The notes beneath the pieces were generated by a model. That model was not told where the DNA came from. It ran no database searches and saw nothing but the letters and a program-made list of their open reading frames with translations. Below, piece after piece: positions 17,550 to 27,087 of a DNA stretch of 32,878 nt (position 1 is its first letter; every line of letters starts with the position of its first letter). Source of the DNA: Thermoplasmatota archaeon (GTDB lineage Archaea > Thermoplasmatota > Thermoplasmata > Halarchaeoplasmatales > Halarchaeoplasmataceae); NCBI GenBank assembly GCA_018334835.1, contig JAGXLF010000001.1, positions 1 through 32,878 on the forward strand, written 5' to 3'. A program made the translations under genes and the position numbers.

Positions 17550-18584
17550 TTGAAAATTTCACCGTTAATTCTACAACCACATCATATGGATTTCTTCAAA
17601 AATCTGTTCCACGAGTTGAGAAAAGAAGGGCATACCGTGGGATGTTTGGTGAGAGGCGATAAGATCAATCGCCGTATTCTTTCAACATCTGATTTGAAAT
17701 ACAGTTTTTTTGGTAATGAACCCCGAGGTCATCTTCCTGGTTTCGTGACTACTACCCGGAACAAGATGTCTCTCGTCAGCAAACTACTCGTTTTTAAACC
17801 CGATCTCATATTGTCAGTCAATAGTCTTCCTCCTTCCCCTTTTAATTCGATATCTAGTATGAAATCCATAGTCTTCTTAGATACCAAGCTCAGAAAAAAA
17901 GATGAAAGAAATTTATTCAATTACGCTGACAAGATAGTGACACCTGATTGTTATCCCTTCGATGTACCGACTAAAAAACATCTTTCTCACCCAAGTTATC
18001 ACTCTCTCGCGTATCTTCATCCGAATAGGTTCAAACCTGATCATCAGGTATTAGAGAAACTTTCTATTGCTAAGAAAGATTATGTCTTCGTGAGCTTTGC
18101 AAGGAAGGATAGGTTCGATCATAAGGATAATAATTTACTTCAGAGGAGAGAAAAGATAGACATCGTTAGAAAATTGGAGGAGCATTGTGAAGTTGTAGTC
18201 GATGGAAGGGGTTCTGTCCCTAGACCTTTGAATGAGTGTGTCCCATCGATCTCTCTTGATGAGTATAATCATCTTTTGGCTGATGCTAAATTGGCGGTGG
18301 GCGACGATCCTATAATATCTTCTGAAGCGGGAGTCTTAGGAGTTCCTTGGATTTTCATATCCAACTCTACAGACCCAACTCTAGAAGAGCAGGAGATCCA
18401 ATATGAGATAGGGAGTAGGGTACCCAATATTGAGGAGGCAGAAAAACTTGCAGAGATGATATTGACTGAAGAGATCGAGCCGGACATCGAACAGGCCCGA
18501 AAAAGAATATTGACAGACAAGATTGATTTAACGAAAGGTATGATGAAGATTGTAGAAGTTTATGACCGAACACTTGAAAGATGA
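17550..18584 (+). CDS. DUF354 family (UDP-GlcNAc 2-epimerase/glycosyltransferase-like) protein
   Basis: HHMDFFKNLFHELRKEGHTVGCLVRGD..., FKPDLILSVNSL, YVFVSFARKDRFDH, GDDPIISSEAGVLGVPWIFIS; TTG start with SD gaggtga. Confidence 0.75.
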   Translation: MKISPLILQPHHMDFFKNLFHELRKEGHTVGCLVRGDKINRRILSTSDLKYSFFGNEPRGHLPGFVTTTRNKMSLVSKLLVFKPDLILSVNSLPPSPFNSISSMKSIVFLDTKLRKKDERNLFNYADKIVTPDCYPFDVPTKKHLSHPSYHSLAYLHPNRFKPDHQVLEKLSIAKKDYVFVSFARKDRFDHKDNNLLQRREKIDIVRKLEEHCEVVVDGRGSVPRPLNECVPSISLDEYNHLLADAKLAVGDDPIISSEAGVLGVPWIFISNSTDPTLEEQEIQYEIGSRVPNIEEAEKLAEMILTEEIEPDIEQARKRILTDKIDLTKGMMKIVEVYDRTLER

Positions 18585-19371
18585 ATTAAAATCATTCAAA
18601 GCTGGAAGTGGTTGGTTAAATATGGGTAGATGGTTCGAAGATGAATCCTTCTGGGAAGAGTTTAAACAGATTTTGTTTTCGGAGGAGAGGATAAAGAAGA
18701 CGCCATATCAGGTCGATAGATTTATCGAACTTCTTGATTTGAAAAGAGGGGATAAAATCTTAGACCAATGCAGTGGGATAGGCCGCCATTCTCTAGAGTT
18801 AGCTAGAAGGGGATACGAAGTGACCGGTGTAGATATCACTGGAAAATATTTAAAGGAGGCAAGAGAAAAAGCTGAAAATGAAGGATTGAATATAGAGTTC
18901 GTTCAGGCAGACATTAGAGACTTCAAAAGAGATAATTTTTATGATGCATGTATCAATTTTTATACGTCCTTTGGATACTCTGAAGATGAGGATGAAAATA
19001 TCAAGGCTATCGAAAACGTTCACTCTTCTTTAAAACCAAAGGGAAAGTTTTTGTTAGATGTGATGGGAAAAGAGGTATTAGATGAGATATACACCGATGA
19101 GGATCTATGGAGATTGGACGACGGATATTTTCTAGAAAAGAGAAAGATCAGGGATGATCTCGACATGCTGGAGAGCAAATGGAAATTTATAAAAGATAAC
19201 GGCGAAGTCAAAGAACACAAATTTATGTACAAACTTTATACTGAGGAAGAGATCAGAAAACTTTTGAAAGAGGTGGGCTTTGAAGAAATAAATATTTACG
19301 GAGACCTTGACGGCTCTAGATATGGTAAACAGGCAAGTAGATTGATAGCAGTCGCCCAGAAGCAAATCTAG
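18562..19371 (+). CDS. SAM-dependent methyltransferase, class I
   Basis: ILDQCSGIGRHSLELARRGYEVTGVDITGKYLKEAREKAENEGLNIEFVQADIRDF; overlaps the 3' end of the preceding gene. Confidence 0.85.
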   Translation: MTEHLKDELKSFKAGSGWLNMGRWFEDESFWEEFKQILFSEERIKKTPYQVDRFIELLDLKRGDKILDQCSGIGRHSLELARRGYEVTGVDITGKYLKEAREKAENEGLNIEFVQADIRDFKRDNFYDACINFYTSFGYSEDEDENIKAIENVHSSLKPKGKFLLDVMGKEVLDEIYTDEDLWRLDDGYFLEKRKIRDDLDMLESKWKFIKDNGEVKEHKFMYKLYTEEEIRKLLKEVGFEEINIYGDLDGSRYGKQASRLIAVAQKQI

Positions 19372-19443
19372 ATGTTGCATATTTTTTAAAGCCGAGATCA
19401 AGGGGGAAATATTATATCCTATATGCTTAGTTGAACATTTTGA

Positions 19444-20367
19444 ATGATAGACCCTTATGGAAGAGAGATAACGAATCTCCGCATTTCGCTCACGCAGGAT
19501 TGTAATCTGAGATGTTTTTATTGTCACCGTGAGGGAGAAGACCAAGCAATCGAGAATACAAGTCTAGAACTCGATGAAGTAAAACGACTATTAGAAACCG
19601 CGTCGGAACTTGGGGTGTACAAGGTGAAATACTCCGGTGGTGAGCCTTTGCTCCATCCTGAAATAGAGAACATCGTAGAATATTCCTCGAATTTGATGGA
19701 TGATGTCTCCTTGACCACCAACGGCGTTCTTCTCGGGCAGAAAGCAAACACGTTGTCTGAGGCGGGTCTAGACAGAGTGAACGTAAGTTTAGATGCCGAT
19801 AATCAACAAACCTACAAAAAAATAACTGACGAATCTAAACTCTATGAAGTCAAAAGAGGGATAAAAAGAGCTAATGAGGTTGGAATTTACCCTGTAAAGA
19901 TAAATATGCTGTTGATGAAAGGATTGAACGATGACTCTATCGAGGAAATGATAAACCTTGCTAGCGAAACAGGCTCAATCCTCCAGATTATAGAAATGAC
20001 CAGTAACGAGGAAGGGAAAAATAGGAGTTTCTACCAAAAATATCATATTTCTTTGAAAGAACTAGCTACTGAGCTTGGAAAAAGAGCCGTCAGAACAGAA
20101 ACTAGAAATATGCATGCTAGGAAAAAGTATTTTTTAGAAAATCCTGAAGTAGAAGTAGAACTAGTGAGGACTATGCATAATTCAAAGTTCTGTCAAAACT
20201 GTACTCGATTGAGAGTTACTTCAAAAGCAGAATTGAAACCGTGTTTGTTGAAAACCGATAATCATGTCCCGGTTAGAAAGACTATACAGAACGGTGGAAA
20301 CATAAAAGATAAGTTTATCGAAGCTATAGAGAGGAGAGAACCCTATTGGGGCGATGGAGATGGATGA
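19444..20367 (+). CDS. moaA: GTP 3',8-cyclase (molybdenum cofactor biosynthesis)
   Basis: DPYGREITNLRISLTQDCNLRCFYCHREGE (CxxxCxxC), YSGGEPLLHPEI, and C-terminal cluster CQNCTRLRVTSKAELKPC (Cx2Cx13C). Confidence 0.96.
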   Translation: MIDPYGREITNLRISLTQDCNLRCFYCHREGEDQAIENTSLELDEVKRLLETASELGVYKVKYSGGEPLLHPEIENIVEYSSNLMDDVSLTTNGVLLGQKANTLSEAGLDRVNVSLDADNQQTYKKITDESKLYEVKRGIKRANEVGIYPVKINMLLMKGLNDDSIEEMINLASETGSILQIIEMTSNEEGKNRSFYQKYHISLKELATELGKRAVRTETRNMHARKKYFLENPEVEVELVRTMHNSKFCQNCTRLRVTSKAELKPCLLKTDNHVPVRKTIQNGGNIKDKFIEAIERREPYWGDGDG

Positions 20368-20797
20368 AAAAAAAGCTATAGTGACAGAAGAAGATTTCGA
20401 GATCAGCGAATTGAAAGATCGGGTTATGTCCCGAAAGGATGGCGCAGTAGTTGTATTTAACGGGGTTGTGAGAGCAGATAATAACGGTGAAAAAGTCAAA
20501 AAGCTAGAGTTGCAAAGGTACGAAGGGATGACTGAGAGTGAATTAGAAAAGGTTAAAGAAGAGGCTATTAACAATTTTGAAATCACCGACCTTGTGATAG
20601 TTCATAGGCACGGTGAAATGGAAGTGGGAGATAATATTGTCGGGATAGTTGCTAGTGCCCCTCACCGAACAGAGGCGTTCGAGGCCTGTAAATATTCAAT
20701 TGACAGGATAAAGGAAAAAGTCCCACTTTGGAAAAGAGAAACCACAGAAAGTGGAGAATCTCGATGGCTGGACAGACAGGGTGAAGAAAAGAGGTGA
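20354..20797 (+). CDS. moaE: Molybdopterin synthase catalytic subunit
   Basis: GAVVVFNGVVRADNNGEKVKKLELQRYEGM, VIVHRHGEMEVGDNIVGIVASAPHRTEAFEACKYSIDRIKEKVPLWKRE. Confidence 0.95.
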   Translation: MEMDEKKAIVTEEDFEISELKDRVMSRKDGAVVVFNGVVRADNNGEKVKKLELQRYEGMTESELEKVKEEAINNFEITDLVIVHRHGEMEVGDNIVGIVASAPHRTEAFEACKYSIDRIKEKVPLWKRETTESGESRWLDRQGEEKR

Positions 20798-21249
20798 ATG
20801 AAGTGGGAATGGTTGATATAGGTGGTAAGAAAAAGGTTACTAGACTCGCGAAAGCTAGGGGTATAATCGAACTCACTGATGATAGTATAGAAGCTATCCA
20901 AAAAGGCGAGGTTAAAAAAGGAGACGTCTTCCAGGTAGCGGAGATATCTGCGATTCAGGCAGTTAAAAAAACTCCTGAATCCATCCCTCATTGTCATCCG
21001 ATTCCTATAGAAGGCATCGAGGTATCGTCTGAAATAAATGATAACGTTATCGAGGTGGAATGTGAAGTTAAGGCGGTTTATAAAACAGGGGTGGAGATGG
21101 AAGCTCTTGCAGGGGTCAATGCCGCGCTATTGACCATCTGGGATATGGTAAAGTACTTGGAAAAGGATCAAGACGGCCAATATCCCAAAACCCGTATTAA
21201 AAACATTTCTATTTTGAATAAAAAGAAGGTGGATAATGATGGGCCATGA
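20794..21249 (+). CDS. moaC: Cyclic pyranopterin monophosphate synthase
   Basis: MVDIGGKKKVTRLAKARGII, ISAIQAVKKTPESIPHCHPIPIEGIEV, KTGVEMEALAGVNAALLTIWDMVKYLEK. Confidence 0.96.
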   Translation: MNEVGMVDIGGKKKVTRLAKARGIIELTDDSIEAIQKGEVKKGDVFQVAEISAIQAVKKTPESIPHCHPIPIEGIEVSSEINDNVIEVECEVKAVYKTGVEMEALAGVNAALLTIWDMVKYLEKDQDGQYPKTRIKNISILNKKKVDNDGP

Positions 21250-21730
21250 AGAACACAAACACAATGCTCCAGATCATGTGAGATGTGGTGTCATAACAGT
21301 TAGTGATACGCGAATTGTGGATAACGATGAATCCGGAAAAAAGATCCGAGAGATGTTGATGGAAGAGAAACATGAGATAGTCGGATACGAAATAGTTAAA
21401 GATGATCCCGAGGAGATAAAAAGTGTTATCGAATCGATCGATGCTGAGGTCTATATACTGAACGGAGGAACGGGGATCAGTAGCAGGGATGTGACCCCCG
21501 ATGTTCTCAAAGAGATTCTAGATAAAGAACTCCCTGGGTTCGGCGAGGCATTTAGAAATTTTAGTTTCCAAGAAATAGGTTCTGCTTCGATATTGAGCAG
21601 AGCTCTAGCCGGTATTTCTGATAAAGAGATTTATTTCGCTTTACCGGGTTCCACATCTGCAGTCGAACTTGCCATGGAGGAACTTATCTTACCTGAGATA
21701 GGCCATATGGTTTACGAGGTGAACAAGTGA
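21236..21730 (+). CDS. moaB: Molybdenum cofactor biosynthesis protein MoaB/MogA family
   Basis: CGVITVSDTRIVDNDESGKKIREML, YILNGGTGISSRDVTPDVLKEILDKELPGFGEAFR, FALPGSTSAVELAMEELILPEIGH. Confidence 0.95.
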   Translation: MMGHEEHKHNAPDHVRCGVITVSDTRIVDNDESGKKIREMLMEEKHEIVGYEIVKDDPEEIKSVIESIDAEVYILNGGTGISSRDVTPDVLKEILDKELPGFGEAFRNFSFQEIGSASILSRALAGISDKEIYFALPGSTSAVELAMEELILPEIGHMVYEVNK

Positions 21731-22947
21731 TGGAGAAACAGCGTCCCTTCGGTGAGCTAGTACCTTATGATGAAGCTTTATCCTCTCTTTTGAAAGAAGT
21801 GGAGCCGGTAGATAGAAAGGAGACGATATATCTTGATGACGCCTTCGAGAGAGTTTTAGCAAATGATGTAGAAAGCGATATGTTTGTTCCTCCTTTTGAT
21901 AGAGCGGCCATGGATGGTTTTGCTGTAAAAGCTAAAGACACTTTTGATGCCGGTAAATTCGATCCGGTCGATATGAAAAACGTAGACAAACTTCACGCCG
22001 GAGATTCACCCGAAAAAGCCTTGAAGAAGGGAGAATGCATCCAGATAGCCACTGGTGCCCCGATGCCGGAAGGAGCTGATGCGGTCGTTAAGGTTGAGGT
22101 GACCGAGAAGGAGAACGACCTAGTGAACATATATCAGCCAGTTCATCCGGGCGAGAACGTTTCACCAAAAGGAGAAGATATCGAAAAGGATGAGACAGTT
22201 TTGAAAAATGGTCTATTTCTTACTTCATCGAGAATCGGTGCTCTAGCGGCTATGGGAAAAGAAAAAGTAGGAGTGTACGAAAAACCGAAGATAGGTATTA
22301 TACCTACAGGGGACGAAGTGGTGCCGATCGACGGAGAATTAGGTCCGGGTCAGATTTACGACGTGAACTCTCATACCCTTACCTGCGTGGTAAATAAAAA
22401 TGGGTGCAGACCTTTTAGTGAGGAAGTGGTTCACGATTCTATTGAAGGTCTGAAAGAAGGCATCAGGAGGGAGACAGGGGAAATGGAAATGGTAATTTTC
22501 TCTGGAGGTAGTTCTGTGGGGGATAAGGACATCCTTATCGATGCTTTAGATTCGATCGGCGAGGTTATCTTTCATGGCGTAAAACTAAAACCCGGAAAAC
22601 CCACCTTGTTCGGTAAAGTCGAAGGTACTCCTGTTCTGGGTATGCCTGGATATCCCACCTCATGTTTAAATACAGCTCAACAATTGATCAAACCTGTATT
22701 GAGAAAGTTATCAAGGCTGCCTGAACCCTCTGAAAGACATACTAAAGCGGTACTTCAAAAGAGAATAACGTCTTCACTCGGGCGACAGCAGTACATGACC
22801 ATAAAACTTGAGGATGGAATGGCTCACCCCGTATACAAACAATCGGGTGCGATAACTAGCATGGCTAAAGCTGATGGTTATTTTGAAATACCAGAAAACG
22901 TTGAACTGGTAGAAAAAGGAGATAAGATCACGGTCACTTTGTTCTAA
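21727..22947 (+). CDS. moeA: Molybdopterin molybdenumtransferase
   Basis: PPFDRAAMDGFAVKAKDT, IATGAPMPEGADAVVKVE, GIIPTGDEVVPIDGELGPGQIYDVNSHTL, SGGSSVGDKDIL, GMPGYPTSC. Confidence 0.96.
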   Translation: MMEKQRPFGELVPYDEALSSLLKEVEPVDRKETIYLDDAFERVLANDVESDMFVPPFDRAAMDGFAVKAKDTFDAGKFDPVDMKNVDKLHAGDSPEKALKKGECIQIATGAPMPEGADAVVKVEVTEKENDLVNIYQPVHPGENVSPKGEDIEKDETVLKNGLFLTSSRIGALAAMGKEKVGVYEKPKIGIIPTGDEVVPIDGELGPGQIYDVNSHTLTCVVNKNGCRPFSEEVVHDSIEGLKEGIRRETGEMEMVIFSGGSSVGDKDILIDALDSIGEVIFHGVKLKPGKPTLFGKVEGTPVLGMPGYPTSCLNTAQQLIKPVLRKLSRLPEPSERHTKAVLQKRITSSLGRQQYMTIKLEDGMAHPVYKQSGAITSMAKADGYFEIPENVELVEKGDKITVTLF

Positions 22948-22955
22948 CTGGCACT

Positions 22956-24797
22956 TCAATCTACTATTTTGACATCTTTTCCCCGGTTTACATCTTTTAT
23001 CAGTTGTTGTGCCACTCTCGTTCCTTTTCTTATCTTTATAGAACCGTCTTGCCCTACGGTCACTGTGGAGAGATATTCATTTCCTGAGAAGAGGTCTACT
23101 GTTTTTCCGACTCTCTCTCTGCCCGCTTCGATAATCACTTTTTCTTTCTCAATTAAAACATCTACACTTTCTCCCCCTGTCTTGTTTTCTACCACTTTTC
23201 CTCGTTCTCCTCTATCTTTCAAGGGTTGTACGTCTATCTTCAAACCCAGATGATCCTCTATCCTTGAGATATTTTTTCCGTTTTTGCCGAGGAGTCTTGG
23301 TATCTCACTATCGGGGACATAAACAGTCACTCTATCAGAACCAGAAACCTCGACCTCTGTTCTTCCACTGACGTATCTGTTGATCTCTCTCTTGATTTCT
23401 TTCTCTGCTATTTCGTGGACTGGTTTACTTCTCTCTTTTCCCTCCACCGGCATAACGACCACCTGTTCTCCGTAGGAGTATACTTCATATTCCGTAACAC
23501 CCGATTCAAAATCTCTCACCTCTATAACAGGTCTAGCAAGGTCCTCTTCAACCATGCCTTCAGGTACCTTTACGGTATAAGTTATATCATAAACCTTTCT
23601 GATCTGGGCTTCCTCCACAAAAACTATCGTGTCAACGACCTGAGGTACCATACCGAGTTCGATCCTGCCTATCAATCTCTGTAGCGCATCTATAGCTCGG
23701 TTGGCATGAGTGACGCCTATCATGCCTACCCCTGCTAATCTCATATCTGCAAACACTTTGAAGTGAGGAGTTTTTCGAACCTCATCGTAGATAGTATAAT
23801 CTGGTCTTACAAGAAGTAGTATATCGGCTGTATTTTCCATCTTACCGTCTAATCCGCTGTATTGGGTTATATCGTCCCCTACTTGAAGATCTCTTGGGTC
23901 TTCCATAGTCTTGACAGTAAATTCCTTATCCTTCAGATATTCTGCGATAGCCTGTGCTAGAGTGCTCTTGCCGGCTCCAGGTGAGCCGGCAAGTAGAACG
24001 CCCCTTTGTCTTTCCGATAATCTACCCTTTAATTCTTCTGACATCCTATAATCTTCTAAAGAAACTTTCGCTACGGGTCTAACCGCCGTTATCTCGAATC
24101 CGTCAGAGAAAGGAGGTCGAGAGATGACGATACGGATGTCTTCGAGTTGAACCACCGTAGCTCCTCCCTTGTCCACTTCGATGAACCCATCTGATGATCT
24201 TTTAGCGTTCTCTATTATGTTACGGGCCAAGTCCTGAAGATCTTTTTCGGTCAAAACTTCTTCCCCAATCACTTCCGTTCTGATGTCCCCTGGTATGCCT
24301 TTTTTTGCCTTTGGTTTGATTCCCTTTCTTAGATGGATCGACATCACGTCTTCGTCGAAATAATCTACGATCTCGTTTTTGTGCTCTTCCTCTTTTATTT
24401 CAGGTTCTAAATATTCTATCTTGCACCCTTTTGCTCTCCCTACTTCAGCCTGGACGATATCACTAGTTAATAGGATGGCGTTTTCCTCCATCGCAATCGA
24501 TCTTATCATCGAGTCGATCTCGCCGCTTGAGGCCAATTCTTGATCTCTCGCCCCCGGTCTTTTTCCTTTGAAAAAAAGATTTATTTCCCCTTCCTCGTCA
24601 AATTTTTTCAATTCTTGGATCTCTTCGAGACCGCTCATCCCGGTCTCCTGTCCTCTATTGGCTTGTGATTCGAGTTCAAATATGACCGCTTCAGGTATGA
24701 TTATATCTGCACCTCTGTACACACCGTCCTCTAACTTGCTTGTGATGCGGCCGTCGACGATAACGCTAGTGTCGGAAACGATCTTCATGTTTATCAT
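22956..24797 (-). CDS. PIN domain - PilT/VirB11-like ATPase - KH domain protein
   Basis: N-terminal PIN ([12 protein letters not shown]...[26 protein letters not shown]), Walker [40 protein letters not shown], and KH-like [25 protein letters not shown]. Confidence 0.93.
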   Translation of the reverse strand: MINMKIVSDTSVIVDGRITSKLEDGVYRGADIIIPEAVIFELESQANRGQETGMSGLEEIQELKKFDEEGEINLFFKGKRPGARDQELASSGEIDSMIRSIAMEENAILLTSDIVQAEVGRAKGCKIEYLEPEIKEEEHKNEIVDYFDEDVMSIHLRKGIKPKAKKGIPGDIRTEVIGEEVLTEKDLQDLARNIIENAKRSSDGFIEVDKGGATVVQLEDIRIVISRPPFSDGFEITAVRPVAKVSLEDYRMSEELKGRLSERQRGVLLAGSPGAGKSTLAQAIAEYLKDKEFTVKTMEDPRDLQVGDDITQYSGLDGKMENTADILLLVRPDYTIYDEVRKTPHFKVFADMRLAGVGMIGVTHANRAIDALQRLIGRIELGMVPQVVDTIVFVEEAQIRKVYDITYTVKVPEGMVEEDLARPVIEVRDFESGVTEYEVYSYGEQVVVMPVEGKERSKPVHEIAEKEIKREINRYVSGRTEVEVSGSDRVTVYVPDSEIPRLLGKNGKNISRIEDHLGLKIDVQPLKDRGERGKVVENKTGGESVDVLIEKEKVIIEAGRERVGKTVDLFSGNEYLSTVTVGQDGSIKIRKGTRVAQQLIKDVNRGKDVKIVD

Positions 24798-24993
24798 TCA
24801 ATAAACCTTTCGTTAAATACTTTTGCTCATCACTTCTCGATCATTAAGTAACTTAAAACATCAACGGCATTCCTATATCGGCTCATATCTGTAGATAGAC
24901 TCTTGGTATTTTACCTTTCTAAATTGTCAGACGATCGAGACATTCAAGGCTGAAAACACCCTATTTTGACCCGATATAGCCTGGATATTAGGG

Positions 24994-25010
24994 AAATATA
25001 TTTATATTAA
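24994..25010 (+). promoter_or_regulatory. TATA-box-like promoter element for the 73-aa gene
   Basis: gggaaatatatttatattaa lies about 70 nt upstream of the ATG; strongly AT-rich in a 270-bp intergenic region. Confidence 0.6.
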
Positions 25011-25072
25011 TAGTCTATTAAGGGTCTGGGAGAAGGGTATGACGCTCTCCCTCGAAATAAGGAGGAAAAAAT

Positions 25073-25294
25073 ATGAGCATGGAAAAAATAAGTGTAGCGA
25101 AAGCCAAAGAGATTGCGGAGAAAAAGAACCTCAAACCGGGCTTAGTAAAAGGCACTGACGGGATACAGTTCACCAAGGGTAACAACGACAGGATAAAAAC
25201 GGTATCCTGGCGAGAATTTGAAGAAAAACTCGAAGAAAGAGATCTTGCAGTTTACGAGTCTGGCGGCTGGATGAAGATAATGAGCGAAGAATGA
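25073..25294 (+). CDS. Small (73 aa) protein of unknown function
   Basis: Strong SD (ggaggaaaaaatATG). MSMEKISVAKAKEIAEKKNLKPGLVKGTDGIQFTKGNNDRIKTVSWREFEEKLEERDLAVYESGGWMKIMSEE. Flanked by a clear promoter-like element and hairpin terminator. Confidence 0.85.
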   Translation: MSMEKISVAKAKEIAEKKNLKPGLVKGTDGIQFTKGNNDRIKTVSWREFEEKLEERDLAVYESGGWMKIMSEE

Positions 25295-25295
25295 A

Positions 25296-25335
25296 GGGGA
25301 CTGAGCAATACTCAGTCCTCTTTTTTTATTTTATT
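25296..25335 (+). terminator. Hairpin + poly-T terminator
   Basis: GGACTGAG-caata-CTCAGTCC (8 perfect bp, extendable by a G-U and a G-C pair) followed by TCTTTTTTTATTTTATT. Confidence 0.8.
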
Positions 25336-25370
25336 CTATCTTATTCAAGATAAACCTTTTTAACTTTGAA

Positions 25371-27074
25371 TTGTTGTCTTTAATCATAATGATAGAGATA
25401 ACACACAGATGGGGCTTAGCTAAGAGAGGAAAATGGAATATAAAGGATAAAGAGATCGTAGTACCTAACATTTTTTTTCTAGATGGGGTTTCATTTGATT
25501 CGCCAAATGAAGCCGAAGTAACTATTTCTACAGAATCTAATCCTTCCTTAAAGATTCCTCCTTCTTTTTTTAAGGAGACTGAGACTAATAACGAGTATGA
25601 TTTCCCGTATACGTTTGCTTATCCTGAAGGATTATCAGATGGCCTGATCGAGGAGAGGGGAGGGAAGCAAAAAATACAGATCTTATTCGATCAGGAGCCA
25701 AATCTAGAGGCAGAACTGTATGTTCTTGGTAATGCTCCCCAGCTTTTACAGAGGAGCGGGAAACTATACGATAAAATAATAGAGTTGAGAAAAAAGATAG
25801 ATTATCACAAATTGATCTACACACCGGGTATAGCCCAGCCGAACAATATGGCTTTATTGTCATACTTAGGAGTGGATCTTTTCGATTCTTCTTTTTCGGA
25901 GATGATGTCCGCTGAAGGTGTAGAACTATTTGATTGGATTGGTTTTCCGGGAAACGTTGAAAATAATCCACGACACCTTTTAGATGAGCTTGAACTTATC
26001 AGGAAAAGCATAATAAAAGGCAGGATAAGAGAACTCGTTGAAAACCGAGTCAAGTCTGAACCTTGGATGGTCGAAATATTGAGGAGAGCTGACAAGGACT
26101 ACGGACTCTTTTCGAAAGGAACACCTGTAACTGGAGACGATTTTTCCGTCACCACTCGAGAGAGTCTTACACGTCCCGATATCGAGAGATTCAAAGATAG
26201 GATAAAGGGTAGGTACAATCCTCCTGATAGAGACGTACTCCTCTTGTTTCCTTGTTCCGCTAGAAAACCTTACTTCCAATCGAGATCTCACAAAAGGTTC
26301 AGGGAGGCGACGCAGCAAGTGAACTGGACAGATATTCACGAGGTATCACTGACTTCGCCTCTCGGTGCAGTCCCGAGAGAACTTGAATTATTTTATCCAG
26401 CACAGCAATATGATATCCCGGTCACACACAAATGGTTCGAAGAAGAGAAAAAGATGATCCTAGATCAGCTTCGTCATGTTGTTGAGAAGGGAGATTACAA
26501 TCACATGATTTCTCATCTTCCTCCTGATCTGTCATTTGTAGGCGAAGAAATAGAATGTGTCGATACTGCAAAAGATTCTCATCCCACTTCTAGTCAGGCT
26601 ATCGATAGACTTACCGAAACACTCAAAGAGCACGTAGGAGAGAAAAGAGGCAAAAATCAGAAGTTTTTACTGGAGAATTTAGAATCCTTTGCTAGATTCC
26701 AGTTTGGCGAGGGTAGTGAAAAACTCCTAGAGGCTTCCAATATCAAGGGGAAATATCCTTGGTACAAGATAATGGGAGAGGAGGCCCAGAGAGGTATGTT
26801 GGTTCCTGAAAGAGGATTGATATCTTTGACTTTAGAAGGAGCAGAGGTATTAAAGAAGATGGGGATAAATCTTGTGGAGATAGACGATTTCGATCCGAAA
26901 GGCAGCGTCTTTGCTGTAGGTGTTAGAGATGCTGATGAAGATATAAGACCGGAAGACGAGGCGATAGTAGTTCACGAGGGCGAATTAAAAGGTGTAGGAC
27001 CTGCAGTGATGTTTGGAGAGGAGATGAACGAGGCCAATAGAGGTGAAGCGATCCGACTTCGACACTACGCATGA
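25371..27074 (+). CDS. arcS: Archaeosine synthase (TGT-like paralogue with C-terminal PUA domain)
   Basis: LLLFPCSARKPYFQSRSHKRFREA (ArcS-type PCSxxKPY..S), LTSPLGAVPRELELFYPAQQYDIPVTHKW; C-terminal PUA-like GSVFAVGVRDADEDIRPEDEAIVVHEGELKGVGPAVM. The likely start is an internal Met (MIEITHRWG...). Confidence 0.88.
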   Translation: MLSLIIMIEITHRWGLAKRGKWNIKDKEIVVPNIFFLDGVSFDSPNEAEVTISTESNPSLKIPPSFFKETETNNEYDFPYTFAYPEGLSDGLIEERGGKQKIQILFDQEPNLEAELYVLGNAPQLLQRSGKLYDKIIELRKKIDYHKLIYTPGIAQPNNMALLSYLGVDLFDSSFSEMMSAEGVELFDWIGFPGNVENNPRHLLDELELIRKSIIKGRIRELVENRVKSEPWMVEILRRADKDYGLFSKGTPVTGDDFSVTTRESLTRPDIERFKDRIKGRYNPPDRDVLLLFPCSARKPYFQSRSHKRFREATQQVNWTDIHEVSLTSPLGAVPRELELFYPAQQYDIPVTHKWFEEEKKMILDQLRHVVEKGDYNHMISHLPPDLSFVGEEIECVDTAKDSHPTSSQAIDRLTETLKEHVGEKRGKNQKFLLENLESFARFQFGEGSEKLLEASNIKGKYPWYKIMGEEAQRGMLVPERGLISLTLEGAEVLKKMGINLVEIDDFDPKGSVFAVGVRDADEDIRPEDEAIVVHEGELKGVGPAVMFGEEMNEANRGEAIRLRHYA

Positions 27075-27087
27075 TATGAAAGTCTAT

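Noticed and set aside
24805-24990. C/D-box sRNA candidate in the intergenic region (RTGATGA-like on minus, CTGA on plus)
   Set aside because: C-like and D-like boxes are not on the same strand at appropriate spacing; no full C/D'/C'/D set found.
25585-26339. Minus-strand ORFs inside arcS (128, 92 and 119 aa)
   Set aside because: Antisense to a confident archaeosine synthase gene, mutually overlapping, with no domain signatures.
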